A stretch of 64,000 bases of DNA from JAXMAZ01 sp046350115 (GTDB taxonomy: Bacteria; Planctomycetota; Planctomycetia; Gemmatales; Gemmataceae), in NCBI GenBank assembly GCA_046350115.1, contig JAXMAZ010000027.1, forward strand, positions 37,132 through 101,131. The letters run 5' to 3'. The position numbers and the translations under genes were made by a program. How positions within the stretch are numbered: the first letter of the stretch is position 1; every line of letters begins with the position of its first letter. The notes under the pieces were generated by a model. That model saw only the letters and a program-made list of their open reading frames with translations, was not told where the DNA came from and did no database searches. Positions 24,977 to 33,445 of the stretch are shown piece by piece.

Positions 24977-25729
24977 ATGCCCGACGACCCCGCCATCACC
25001 GCGTACCTGATCCACGACCGGCCGACCGTCGGTCTGTACCCGGCCCCGGTCGAGCGGGACTGGATGTCGGCCGCCCACGAGCGGCACCCGTACCGCTGCC
25101 TGCCGCTCAACATCGCCAACCAGAACGGGTGGGTGCTCACCTCCCCGACCGCCTTCAAGGTTTACTGGTACGGCGGCCCGAACCCGCAGGATCTGGAGGT
25201 GCGGTTCGACGGCGAGCCGGACCCGATCGTCACCAGCCACTTCGGCAGCGGTGTGCTGACGTTCAGCCTGCCGTACCTGTTCCGCACCCCGCCCGGGGTG
25301 AACCTGTGGGTGAAGGGGCCGAGCAACTGGCCGAAGGACGGCATCCAGCCGCTCGAAGGGGTGGTGGAGACCGACTGGGCGGTCAGCACCTTCACCATGA
25401 ACTGGAAAGTGACCCGGGTGTGCGAGTGGGTCGGGTTCGCGGCCGGGGAGCCGTTCTGCATGGTCGTCCCGGTCCCCCGCGGGTTCGCCGAAGGGCTGGC
25501 CCCGCGAGCCATGCCGCTGGCCGCCGACGCGGAGCTGTTTGCCAAGTACAAGGCCTGGGAGGCCAGTCGGAAGGGGTTCCTGCAGGGGTTGCACGAGCAG
25601 AACCGGAGGCGATTCAGCGGGGCTGGCAGAAGGACTACTTTCGGGGAAGACGGTCGAGGGGGCACATTCGCCGGCCACCAGACCCGGCTGAACATCCGGC
25701 CGTTTCCACTGGACCAGCCCGGCGGGTGA
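24977..25729 (+). CDS. DUF6065 family protein with two compensating frameshifts
   Basis: A 250-residue cytoplasmic protein with the DUF6065 pattern: RDWMSAAHERHPYRCLPLNI, SHFGSGVLTFSLPYLFRTPP, GVNLWVKGPSNWPKDGIQPL, EGVVETDWAVSTFTMNWKVT and EPFCMVVPVPRGF. Function of the family is unknown; some members sit near biosynthetic enzymes. In the C-terminal part the frame reads FSGAGRRTTFGEDG, but the next frame over the same bases (about 25609-25645) reads IQRGWQKDYFRG, which matches the family. Thus a -1 or +2 shift near 25608 and a compensating one near 25648 scramble 12 or so residues. The tail (GHQTRLNIRPF) is back in frame. Confidence 0.8.
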   Translation: MPDDPAITAYLIHDRPTVGLYPAPVERDWMSAAHERHPYRCLPLNIANQNGWVLTSPTAFKVYWYGGPNPQDLEVRFDGEPDPIVTSHFGSGVLTFSLPYLFRTPPGVNLWVKGPSNWPKDGIQPLEGVVETDWAVSTFTMNWKVTRVCEWVGFAAGEPFCMVVPVPRGFAEGLAPRAMPLAADAELFAKYKAWEASRKGFLQGLHEQNRRRFSGAGRRTTFGEDGRGGTFAGHQTRLNIRPFPLDQPGG

Positions 25730-25738
25730 GTTGCTCCC

Positions 25739-25844
25739 GTAGGGCGGGTCCAGCCGGCTTTGCGGCGCTGACCCGCCGGCCCGGCAAGGGACGCGTTGCT
25801 ACTTCCGGCGGGTCGGCGCGCAAAGCCGGCTGGACCCGCCCTAC
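25739..25844. repeat. Long inverted repeat, family D (GTAGGGCGGGTC type)
   Basis: GTAGGGCGGGTCCAGCCGGC at 25739 and the complement GCCGGCTGGACCCGCCCTAC ending at 25844 form a hairpin of about 106 bases between the convergent DUF6065 and ECF sigma genes. Similar elements lie at 59052-59143 and 63548-63647. Confidence 0.9.
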
Positions 25845-25868
25845 ACCAGATGGCCCCGTGCAAGCGAA

Positions 25869-26468
25869 TCACGCAGACGGCAGCTCGGCCTGCAGGCTGG
25901 CTTTCGCGTCCTGATACCACCGCTGCACGGTCCGGACGTTGACCTGGAACAGCTCGGCGATGGCGTCCTGCTGCCAGCCGTGGTAGTAGGTCAGCCCGAT
26001 CACCTCCCGCTGCTCGACCGGCAGACGCTCGACCGCGGCGTGGAAGGCGGCCAGCCGCTCCAGGTCGGCGGTCGGCTCCGGGGCGGCCGGGGTGTGTTCG
26101 CCGATCGCCTCTCCGACCGCGACCGCCGCCCGGTTGGTGCCCTCTCCCCGCGGGCCGTAGTAGTGCTTGGCCAGGTCGAGCAACTCCCGGCGGATCAGCT
26201 CGGTGGTCAGGGCGTAGAACTGACGGGTGGATTCCGGCCGCACCTCTTGCATCGTCCGCAGCAGCCGGATCAGAGTGTTCTGGACCACGTCGTCCACGTC
26301 CACATACCGGCCGACCCGGGGGAACCGGCGGAACATGTGCCGGGCCATCTGCTCCACCCGGGCGATAATCTTGCGGAACTGCGGTTCGGCGGCGTCCGCC
26401 CGGCCGGCCCGGAGTTCGGTCACCCAGAACAAAAGGTCGGCGGTGTCGAGCGGCAGGTCGTCAGGCAT
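25869..26468 (-). CDS. ECF-type RNA polymerase sigma factor (PF07638-like)
   Basis: A 199-residue sigma factor with only regions 2 and 4. Region 2: MARHMFRRFPRVGRYVDVDD, then VVQNTLIRLLRTMQEVRPES (the DVDDVVQ...L box) and REFYALTTELIRRELLDLAK-like helices. Region 4: LPVEQREVIGLTYYHGWQQD and AIAELFQVNVRTVQRWYQDA, a helix-turn-helix. The YYHGW element and the lack of region 3 fit the ECF group abundant in planctomycetes. The ATG at 26468 begins the conserved N-terminus MPDDLPLDTADLLFW; 19 upstream codons in the same frame are not conserved-looking. No anti-sigma factor gene is adjacent. Confidence 0.88.
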   Translation of the reverse strand: MPDDLPLDTADLLFWVTELRAGRADAAEPQFRKIIARVEQMARHMFRRFPRVGRYVDVDDVVQNTLIRLLRTMQEVRPESTRQFYALTTELIRRELLDLAKHYYGPRGEGTNRAAVAVGEAIGEHTPAAPEPTADLERLAAFHAAVERLPVEQREVIGLTYYHGWQQDAIAELFQVNVRTVQRWYQDAKASLQAELPSA

Positions 26469-26532
26469 GGCCGGAGCCGGGCGGAGGGTGGCCTCGAGTG
26501 TACCCGCCCGGCCGGTCGCAAACAACTCTGGC

Positions 26533-26745
26533 TCAGGCCGCCGCCAGAACGCCGCGTCGGGCGGCCCCAGGGGTCAGGCGATCCATCCCGGCCGAGGTCG
26601 CCGGCCGGAGGATGAACGGTCGGGCGAGGGCGTCCGGTGAGGGCGGGGAGCACCAGTCGTCCCAGGCGACCAGCGGCGGGTACGGCGGGGGGGCGGCCGG
26701 ACGGGCGGGGCGGCGGCCGAACAGACGGGCGAGAATGGCGAACAT
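26533..26745 (-). CDS. Small hypothetical protein
   Basis: A 70-residue open frame starting MFAILARLFGRRPARP with GGAGGG five bases before the ATG. It has a short hydrophobic, then basic N-terminus and a Pro/Trp-containing middle (YPPLVAWDDWCSPPSPDALA) and ends RRGVLAAA. No family is recognised. It lies 64 bases upstream of the ECF sigma gene on the same strand and could be cotranscribed with it; a role as a small partner of the sigma factor is only a guess. Coding is supported by the ribosome binding site and position. Confidence 0.45.
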   Translation of the reverse strand: MFAILARLFGRRPARPAAPPPYPPLVAWDDWCSPPSPDALARPFILRPATSAGMDRLTPGAARRGVLAAA

Positions 26746-26927
26746 GGCAGCCCTCCGACGACTCGTCTGACCCGGCCGGGATTGGCCCGAACACCCCGAC
26801 CACTGCCGCGTACCCCCGTCAGCGACCGCCGGCCCCGCGGCCCGACAGAAATCCGGCGTTTTTTTTGCCACCCCGGCTTCGCTAAGATGCCGGTACACGG
26901 CGACGACGAACACGGGGCGAGGGCGGC

Positions 26928-28595
26928 ATGGCCGAGCGGTACATCTTCAACATCCGCAACCTGACCAAGCACTTCGGCAAGCGGGAGGTGCTCAAGGACA
27001 TCTACCTGTCCTTCTACCCCGGGGCCAAGATCGGGGTGCTCGGCAGCAACGGGGCGGGCAAGTCCACCCTCCTGAAGATCATGGCCGGGCAGGACAAGGA
27101 GTTCATGGGTGAGGCGTTCCCGGAGAAGGGGGCGAGCATCGGGTACGTCCCGCAGGAGCCGCTCCTGACCCCGGGCAAGACGGTCCAGGAGACGGTGGAC
27201 GAGGGGGTCGCCCACATCCGGGCGCTGCTCAAGAAACAAGAGGAGATCGGCGAGAAGATGGCCGACCCGGACGCCGACTTCGACAAGCTGTCCGCGGAGA
27301 TGGAGCGGGTGCAGGCGGAGATCGACGCCAAGGACGCGTACAACATCGACCGCACCGTCGAGGTGGCGATGGACGCCATGCGGCTGCCGCCGCCGGACGC
27401 CCTGGTGGACCGCCTCTCCGGCGGCGAGAAGCGCCGCGTCTACCTGTGCAAAACGCTCCTCCAGAACCACGACCTGCTGCTGCTGGACGAGCCGACCAAC
27501 CACCTGGACGCGGAGAGCGTCGAGTGGCTGGAACACCACCTGGCCAAGTACCCCGGGGCGGTAGTGGCCGTCACCCACGACCGGTACTTCCTGGACAACG
27601 TGGCCCGGTGGATTCTGGAACTTGACCGCGGCAAGGGCATCCCGTGGGAGGGGAACTACTCCGGCTGGCTGGACCAGAAGCGGCGGCGGCTGGCGGTCGA
27701 GGAGAGGCAGGAGAGCGCCCGGCAGAAGCAGCTCGAACGCGAGTTGGAGTGGGCCAAGAGCTCCCCCCGCGCCCGGATGGCCAAGAGTAAGGCCCGCCTG
27801 GCGGCCATCGACAAGCTCCAGGCGCAAGAGATCGAGGACCGGGACGAAGAACTGGTGATCCAGATTCCCCCAGGGCCGATGCTCGGCGACTTGGTGGTCC
27901 GGGCCGACGGGGTCAAAAAGGCTTACGGCGAGAACCTACTGTTCGATGACCTGACGTTCAACCTGCCCAAGGGCGGGATCGTCGGGGTGATCGGGCCGAA
28001 CGGGGCCGGCAAGACGACGCTGTTCCGGATGATCGTCGGTCAGGAGACGCCGGACGGCGGCAAGCTGACCGTCGGGCCGACGGCCAAGATCGCCTACGTG
28101 GACCAGAGCAGGGAGGCGCTCGACCCGGACAAGACGATCTTCGAGGAGATCACCGGCGGCACCGACCACATCATGCTGGGCAACCGGAAGGTGGCCAGCC
28201 GGGGGTACGTGGCCCGGTTCAACTTTAAGGGGCCGGACCAGCAGAAACTGGTCGGCACCTGCTCCGGCGGGGAGCGGAACCGCATCCACCTGGCCAAGCT
28301 GCTCCGCAGCGGCGGCAACCTGCTGCTCCTGGACGAACCGACGAACGACCTGGACGTGGACACCCTGCGGGCGCTGGAGGAGGCGCTGGTCGGGTTCGGC
28401 GGGTGTGCGGTGGTGATCTCCCACGACCGCTGGTTCCTGGACCGCATCGCCACCCACATCCTCGCGTTCGAGGGGGACAGCAAAGTGGTCTGGTGCGAAG
28501 GGAACTTCCAGGTGTACGAAGAGCAGCGGCGAGCGCGGCTCGGGGCCGAGGCCGACCAGCCACACCGGATCAAATATCGGAAGCTCACCGGCTGA
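26928..28595 (+). CDS. ettA: Energy-dependent translational throttle protein EttA (ABC-F)
   Basis: A 555-residue ABC-F protein with two ATP-binding cassettes and no membrane part. Domain 1: GVLGSNGAGKSTLLKIMAG (Walker A), LSGGEKRRVYLCKTLL (signature), LLLLDEPTNHLDAESVEWLE (Walker B). The arm insertion and a linker rich in charged residues (VEERQESARQKQLERELEW) lie between. Domain 2: GVIGPNGAGKTTLFRMIVGQ, CSGGERNRIHLAKLL and LLLDEPTNDLDVDTLRALEE. In E. coli EttA binds the ribosomal E site and gates translation by ADP/ATP ratio. The start METxERYIFNIRNLTKHFGK-like order (MAERYIFNIRNLTKHF) is typical. The antitoxin gene follows after 13 bases, so transcription may continue into the toxin-antitoxin and ABC genes. 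Confidence 0.92.
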   Translation: MAERYIFNIRNLTKHFGKREVLKDIYLSFYPGAKIGVLGSNGAGKSTLLKIMAGQDKEFMGEAFPEKGASIGYVPQEPLLTPGKTVQETVDEGVAHIRALLKKQEEIGEKMADPDADFDKLSAEMERVQAEIDAKDAYNIDRTVEVAMDAMRLPPPDALVDRLSGGEKRRVYLCKTLLQNHDLLLLDEPTNHLDAESVEWLEHHLAKYPGAVVAVTHDRYFLDNVARWILELDRGKGIPWEGNYSGWLDQKRRRLAVEERQESARQKQLERELEWAKSSPRARMAKSKARLAAIDKLQAQEIEDRDEELVIQIPPGPMLGDLVVRADGVKKAYGENLLFDDLTFNLPKGGIVGVIGPNGAGKTTLFRMIVGQETPDGGKLTVGPTAKIAYVDQSREALDPDKTIFEEITGGTDHIMLGNRKVASRGYVARFNFKGPDQQKLVGTCSGGERNRIHLAKLLRSGGNLLLLDEPTNDLDVDTLRALEEALVGFGGCAVVISHDRWFLDRIATHILAFEGDSKVVWCEGNFQVYEEQRRARLGAEADQPHRIKYRKLTG

Positions 28596-28608
28596 CAGGG
28601 GGCGTGTC

Positions 28609-28851
28609 ATGGCCGAAGGCACGGCGATGTTGCGCGGTTGGGTGCGGAACGGGGCGATTATTTTGGAGCCGGGAACGGCCCTGCCGGACGGCGCCGAGGT
28701 GCGTCTGACCGTCGTGCCCGAAGCCGAACGCGGGCCGATCCCGTTCACCCCGGAAGAGGCCGCCGAGTTCGCCGGTTGGGAGCTGATCGGCGACGAGGCC
28801 TGGGCGATGATCGACGAGTGGGAGAAGGAGGGCGGCGATGCGGCCGGGTGA
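28609..28851 (+). CDS. Antitoxin-like small protein (partner of 28838-29197)
   Basis: An 80-residue protein. The N-terminus (AMLRGWVRNGAIILEPGTAL, then PDGAEVRLTVV) resembles the beta-hairpin DNA-binding part of AF2212/DUF104-type or related antitoxins. The C-terminal acidic helices (FTPEEAAEFAGWELIGDEAW, EWEKEGGDAAG) would bind the toxin. It overlaps the toxin gene by 14 bases and has a GGGGGC ribosome binding site. Antitoxin function is inferred from size, order and partner. It likely autorepresses the pair, but no operator can be named. Confidence 0.65.
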   Translation: MAEGTAMLRGWVRNGAIILEPGTALPDGAEVRLTVVPEAERGPIPFTPEEAAEFAGWELIGDEAWAMIDEWEKEGGDAAG

Positions 28852-29197
28852 GGTGTGGCAGGTCGATTACCCGTTGTCGGAAGGCCGGGAACAGGCCGGG
28901 CCACGTCCCGCGTTGGTCCTCCAGGACGACGGATTCGCACTGCGCAGCCCGTTGGCGCTGACCATCCCGTTTAGCACCAGCGCAGGGACAATGCGGTATC
29001 CCGCCGTCATTCCGGTCGATAGCACACCCGCGAACGGCATGCCCCTCGATTCGTTCCTGCTGGTGTTCCAGCTCCGAGCGACCGACCGGCGGCGGGTCCG
29101 CCGTCGTTTGGGGATCGTTTCCCCCGAAGTCTTGTCGGCAGTTTACCAAGCCCTCGACCGGCTGACGGGCCGGCCCCATACGACCGGTCAGCCATGA
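28838..29197 (+). CDS. PemK/MazF-family toxin-like protein
   Basis: A 119-residue protein with the MazF/PemK (SH3-like barrel) pattern: GEVWQVDYPLSEGREQAGPR, PALVLQDDGF, then ALTIPFSTS and the RYPAVIPVDSTPANGMPLDS and FLLVFQLRATDRRRVRRRLG strands, ending with the helix EVLSAVYQALDRLTG. MazF toxins are sequence-specific endoribonucleases that halt growth. The R (GPRPALVL) and S/T (PFST) positions of the active site are kept. GGAGG lies seven bases before the ATG. The stop overlaps the start of the ABC ATPase gene (ATGA). Confidence 0.8.
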   Translation: MRPGEVWQVDYPLSEGREQAGPRPALVLQDDGFALRSPLALTIPFSTSAGTMRYPAVIPVDSTPANGMPLDSFLLVFQLRATDRRRVRRRLGIVSPEVLSAVYQALDRLTGRPHTTGQP

Positions 29198-29872
29198 TCG
29201 ATCTGATCGACGCCACCAAGACCTACGAGCAGGGCCGCCGCGTCGTGCACGCCGTCCGCGGGGTGTCGCTGACCGTCTGCGGCGGCGAGTTCGTGTCGAT
29301 CATGGGGCCGTCCGGGTCGGGGAAATCCACCCTGATGCACCTGATGGGCGCCCTCGACACCCCGACCGCCGGCCGGGCCGTGTTCCAGGGGCAGGACATT
29401 CAGTCGATGTCCGACGCCCAGCGGTCGCTGCTCCGCCGGACCCGGATCGGGTTCGTCTTCCAGGCATTCAATCTCTTGCCGACCCTGACCGCCGCCGAGA
29501 ACGTCGCTCTGCCGCTGCTGCTCGGCGGCGTCCCCCGGAAGGACGCCATCGGCCGGGCGACGGCCAGCCTGGAGCGGGTCGGCCTCGGGCACCGCGGGGA
29601 GCACTTCCTGGAGGAGATGTCCGGCGGGGAGATGCAACGCCCGCGGTCGCTCGGCGCTTGTCGGCGACCCGGACGCGGTCCTGTGCGACGAGCCGACCGG
29701 CAACCTGGACTCGGCCAACAGCCGGGAGATCCTGTCGCTACTGGCGGGCCTGCCGGAGCCGGGCCGGCGGGCGGTGGTGATGGTCACGCACGACCCCGCC
29801 GCCGCCCGGTACGGCACCCGGGTGGTGCGGATCAAGGACGGTCTGGTCGAAGCGGACGAGCCGGTCAACTGA
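29194..29872 (+). CDS. ABC transporter ATP-binding protein (LolD/MacB-like), frameshifted as sequenced
   Basis: The first 150 codons encode an ABC ATPase of the LolD/MacB type: GEFVSIMGPSGSGKSTLMHL (Walker A), RIGFVFQAFNLLPTLTAAEN (Q-loop) and FLEEMSGGEMQR (signature). At about 29640-29655 the frame breaks. The rest continues in another frame, ALVGDPDAVLCDEPTGNLDS (Walker B), VMVTHDPAAARYGTRVVRIK, and stops with TGA at 29872. The sequence fits two 1-base deletions (or one insertion) just after the signature. If the frame is intact in the organism, the protein would be about 225 residues and would power the permease that starts 14 bases later. ATGA overlaps the toxin stop. Confidence 0.8.
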
Positions 29873-29885
29873 CACCCGCGAGCGC

Positions 29886-32537
29886 ATGATGCCCCCGCTG
29901 TACCGCCTGCTGAGCGTCCGCTACCTGGTCCACCGGTGGGACCGGGCCGGGCTGATCGTCGCCAGCATCGCCCTTGGGGTGGCGACCCTCGTTTCCACCC
30001 GCATCCTGAACCGCTGCCTGGAGACGGCCGCCCACCAGTCGATCACCCCGCTCGGGGTCGGCGACCTGCTCATCTCGAACGGCGACCTCGGGGTGCCCCG
30101 GGCGGTGGCCGACGACCTGCGGAAGGCCGACATCCCGGGGGTGCGGGCGGTCCAGCCGCTGGTCGTCGACCGGGTGTACCTGCCCGGGCTGGACAGCCGG
30201 CCGGCGGTGCTGATCGGGGCGGAACTGACCTCCCAGTTCTCGTCGGCCGGCAACCCGCTCGGGGTCCGGTTCACCGACACGCTGGAGAAGGACTGGGCCA
30301 CCGCCCGGCTGGCCGTCACCCGCCGGCTGGTGGTGCTGAGCAAGCCGGTGTACGACGACTGGCTGGCCCGCCGGGCGGACAAGCACGCCCCGTTCGTGGT
30401 GCGGTACGGGTCGCGGGCGGTGGACTGCCTGCCGGTCGGGTACATCGAGTTCGACGACGCCTCCCCGGTCGGGGCGCTGGGTCGGACCGTGGTCGGGATG
30501 GAACTGACTCAAGCCTGCCGGTTCCTGTCCCCTGGGCCGCCGGCGGTCGCCGCCGCCGTGGTCGGGCCGACGGCCACGGAGCCGGTCTGGGACGCGGTCA
30601 GCCCGCCGAAGGTTCACCGCGTCGACGTGCTGTTCGAGGCCGGGGCACAGGTGGACAAGCTGCAAGCGGCGGTCGAACGGGTGGTCGGCGACCGGGCCGC
30701 CGTCCGCACCCCGGAGGCGCACAACCAGAGCACCCAGGAGATCGTCTCCGGGCTGCAGGTCGGGTTCACCCTCTGCTCGGCCGGGGCGATGGTGGTCGGC
30801 CTGTTCCTGGTGTACAACGCGCTGGCCGTGACGGTCGCCGAGCGGCGGCACGACATCGGCATCCTGCGGTCGATCGGGGCCACCCGACCGCAGGTGGTCG
30901 TCCTTTTCGCCGTCGCGGCGGTGCTGCTCGGGCTGGTCGGGGCGGTACTCGGGGTGCCGCTCGGGGTCGGCATGGCCCGGGTGGTGATCGACCAGTTCCG
31001 CGAGGAACTCGGCAACATCTTTTACGCCGGACAGGCCGTGGCGTTCTGGCCGACCCCGCTGACGGTCGGGTTCGCCGTCGCCGCCGGTGTCGGGACGGCG
31101 GTCCTGGCCGCCCTCATCCCGGCGGTTCAAGCCGCGACCCAGGATCCGGCGGACGCGGTCCGGCGGGTGCCGGGGGTGGCCGGCGGGGTGTGGAAGCTGG
31201 CCCACCAGGCGACCTGCGGGGCGCTGATCGCCGGCGGGGTGGCGATGGTCCTCACCCGGCACGACCTGCCGCCCCGGGTCGGGGCGTTCGGCGGGATGAT
31301 GGCCGCCCTGGTCGGGTTGCTGCTGGCCGCCCCGCTGATCGTCGGCCTGATGGTCCGGCTCACCCACCCGCTGCTGCGGCGCATTCTTCCCATCGAGGCC
31401 CGGCTGGCGGCCGACAACCTGCTCCGCTCCCCGGGCCGGACCGGCGTGGTCATCGGGGCACTCGGGGCCGGGGTGGCGGTGATGGTCCAGACCGCGGGCG
31501 TCGGCCGGAGCAACGAGGAGCCGGTGGTGCGGTGGATCGACGAGGTCATCCAGGCCGACCGGATGGTGTTCTCCGGCAGCCTGTCCGAGGCGGTCGCGTC
31601 GGCCGCCCCGCTGGACAGCCGGGTGCCGCGGGAGTTGGCCCTGCTGCCCGGGGTGGAAGGGGTGTTCGGCGTCCGGTATCGCACCCCGGACTACAACGGG
31701 ACGAAGGTCTTCCTCACCGCCCTCGACGCCGCCGAGTACGTCCGGCTCACCGCCCCCCGGCTGTCCGGCGGGCTAAAAGCGTATGCCGAAATCGGCCGGC
31801 TGGCCGCGGCGGACGGGGCGGTGGTGTCGGAGAACTTCGCCCGCCGGCACGCGGTCCGGGTCGGCGAGGTGATCGAACTGCCCGGGCCGAAGGGCGCCGT
31901 CCGGCTGCCGGTGCTGGCCACCATCCCGGACTACTCGTGGAGCCGGGGGACCGTGTTCCTCGACCGCGGGGCGTACCGCCGGCTGTTCGGCGACGACCAG
32001 GTGGACGTGGCCCACGTGTTCCTCGCGGACCCGGCGGCGACCGCCGAGGTGGAGCGGTACGCGACGGCCAACGGGCTGGTGAACCAGGACCGGGCGAGCA
32101 TGCGGTCGTTCGTCGCCGACCTGATCGACCGGGTGTACCTGCTCGCCTACCTGCAGCAGATCGTCGTCGGGCTGGTGGCCGGGCTGGGCGTCGTCACCGC
32201 GCTGCTCATCTCGGTATTGCAGCGGAAGCGGGAGCTGGGGCTGCTGCTGGCCGTCGGGGCGACGCCGGGGCAGGTGGTGCGGTCGGTGCTGTGGGAGGCG
32301 GTGCTGATGGGCGGGTTCGGCACCGCCCTCGGGGTGCTGATCGGGCTGCCGCTCGAGTGGTACGTGCTGAAGGTGGTGCTGGTCGAGGAGAGCGGGTTCG
32401 TGTTCGACCTGCTGGTGCCGTGGCGGCAGGGGTTCGGCATCGCCGTCGGGGCGATCGCCGTCGCCACCGTCGCCGGGCTGCTGCCGGCCCTGCACACCGT
32501 GCGGATGCGGGTGGCGGACGCGATCGCGTATGAGTGA
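29886..32537 (+). CDS. ABC transporter permease with two FtsX-type domains
   Basis: An 883-residue integral membrane protein, built as a long two-domain FtsX permease. After one N-terminal membrane segment (AGLIVASIALGVATLVSTRI) there is a large extracytoplasmic (MacB periplasmic core-like) region. FtsX domain 1 begins SAGAMVVGLFLVYNALAVTV with VAERRHDIGILRSIGATRPQ, the coupling helix that contacts the ATPase. FtsX domain 2 lies at the end: VVGLVAGLGVVTALLISVLQ, then RKRELGLLLAVGATPGQVVR. Such pairs with LolD-like ATPases handle lipoproteins, lipids or act mechanically at the envelope; the substrate is unknown. It has a fused type (about double the usual 400 residues), as in DUF214/AdeT-like permeases. 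Confidence 0.85.
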   Translation: MMPPLYRLLSVRYLVHRWDRAGLIVASIALGVATLVSTRILNRCLETAAHQSITPLGVGDLLISNGDLGVPRAVADDLRKADIPGVRAVQPLVVDRVYLPGLDSRPAVLIGAELTSQFSSAGNPLGVRFTDTLEKDWATARLAVTRRLVVLSKPVYDDWLARRADKHAPFVVRYGSRAVDCLPVGYIEFDDASPVGALGRTVVGMELTQACRFLSPGPPAVAAAVVGPTATEPVWDAVSPPKVHRVDVLFEAGAQVDKLQAAVERVVGDRAAVRTPEAHNQSTQEIVSGLQVGFTLCSAGAMVVGLFLVYNALAVTVAERRHDIGILRSIGATRPQVVVLFAVAAVLLGLVGAVLGVPLGVGMARVVIDQFREELGNIFYAGQAVAFWPTPLTVGFAVAAGVGTAVLAALIPAVQAATQDPADAVRRVPGVAGGVWKLAHQATCGALIAGGVAMVLTRHDLPPRVGAFGGMMAALVGLLLAAPLIVGLMVRLTHPLLRRILPIEARLAADNLLRSPGRTGVVIGALGAGVAVMVQTAGVGRSNEEPVVRWIDEVIQADRMVFSGSLSEAVASAAPLDSRVPRELALLPGVEGVFGVRYRTPDYNGTKVFLTALDAAEYVRLTAPRLSGGLKAYAEIGRLAAADGAVVSENFARRHAVRVGEVIELPGPKGAVRLPVLATIPDYSWSRGTVFLDRGAYRRLFGDDQVDVAHVFLADPAATAEVERYATANGLVNQDRASMRSFVADLIDRVYLLAYLQQIVVGLVAGLGVVTALLISVLQRKRELGLLLAVGATPGQVVRSVLWEAVLMGGFGTALGVLIGLPLEWYVLKVVLVEESGFVFDLLVPWRQGFGIAVGAIAVATVAGLLPALHTVRMRVADAIAYE

Positions 32538-32574
32538 GGTCAGTATCGCCCGCCCGAAGTCGTGTCCCGGGGAT

Positions 32575-32775
32575 CGGTCCGGAGCCGCGGAGCGGCGGCG
32601 GATGCGCAGCCAGGCGTAAGCCCCTGGAAGGGACAACAACAGGTGCCAAGCCCCGGAGGGGCGACAGATGCCGGCATCTGTCGCCCCTCCGGGGCTTATC
32701 CAAAATGGGTATGGCCGGTTCCAGGGGCTTACGCCCCTGGCTGCGCATCCGCCGCCGCTCCGCGGCTCCGGACCG
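32575..32775. repeat. Nested palindromic repeat (family F) of about 200 bp
   Basis: Outer arms at 32575-32627 and 32721-32775 (CGGTCCGGAGCCGCGGAGCG... and complement) match over about 53 bases with a 2-base indel. In the centre, 32648-32697 is a perfect 50-base palindrome, AAGCCCCGGAGGGGCGACAG followed by ATGCC and its complement. No gene is seen in 32538-32827 apart from this element. Confidence 0.9.
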
Positions 32776-32827
32776 AGACCTGGGAACGCAACCATCCGCG
32801 CAACGAGAGGACTGTCTGACCCGCGGC

Positions 32828-33445
32828 TCACTTCTTGCTCAGGTCGGTGAACTTGATGTCGGTGAACTCGACCTTCATCGACGGGTAGCCGGCGTGGGCC
32901 TGGAAGGCGATGATGCCGGCCGCCGGGGCCGGGTTCTTCCCCTTGTTGTCCGGGAAGTCGGCGTCCACCGTCACCTGGCCGTTCACCGTGATCGTGACGT
33001 GGTTCCCCTTCACGACGACGTGGTAGTCGTTGAACTCGGTCGGCTTCGCCGCCTCCACCTTGGCTTTCAGCAGATACCCGCCGACCCGCTCGCCGTACAG
33101 GCTGCCGAAGTACCCCTTGCCCACGTCCACCTGCGGGCCGCCGACGACGAACTTCTTCGGGTCGGTGAGCGCGCTGCGGATCTGGACGCCACTGTTGCCG
33201 ACCCCGTCCCGCAGCCGGCACTTGAACGACAGTTCGAAGTCGCCGTACTTGCCCTTGCTGCACAGGAACGTGTTGTACTTCGGGTCTTCCTTCGTCTCGC
33301 CGACGACGGTGCCGTTCTCGATCTTCCAGATGTCCGTGCGGCCCTCCCAGTTGGCCGGGTCGAGGAACGCCTTGGTGTCGTCGGCGGCCGCCGGGCGGGC
33401 GACGGCCAGCACGGCGACGGCGAACAGCAGGCGGGAGAGGGGCAT
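32828..33445 (-). CDS. Secreted DUF1080 (3-keto-disaccharide hydrolase-like) protein
   Basis: A 205-residue protein with signal peptide MPLSRLLFAVAVLAVARPAA, cleaved before DDTKAF. The mature part is one DUF1080 concanavalin-like beta-sandwich: WKIENGTVVGETKEDPKYNT, DFELSFKCRLRDGVGNSGVQ with the typical GNSGV/IQ turn, FNDYHVVVKGNHVTITVNGQ and AGIIAFQAHAGYPSMKVEFT. Some DUF1080 proteins hydrolyse 3-keto-disaccharides in the periplasm; most planctomycete copies are unstudied. GGAG lies seven bases before the ATG. It is divergent from the MFS gene with about 160 bases between. Confidence 0.88.
   Translation of the reverse strand: MPLSRLLFAVAVLAVARPAAADDTKAFLDPANWEGRTDIWKIENGTVVGETKEDPKYNTFLCSKGKYGDFELSFKCRLRDGVGNSGVQIRSALTDPKKFVVGGPQVDVGKGYFGSLYGERVGGYLLKAKVEAAKPTEFNDYHVVVKGNHVTITVNGQVTVDADFPDNKGKNPAPAAGIIAFQAHAGYPSMKVEFTDIKFTDLSKK

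Noticed and set aside
28609..29197. Anti-phage defence island around the toxin-antitoxin pair
   Set aside because: No nucleases, restriction enzymes, recombinases or other defence genes are adjacent; neighbours are housekeeping and transport genes.
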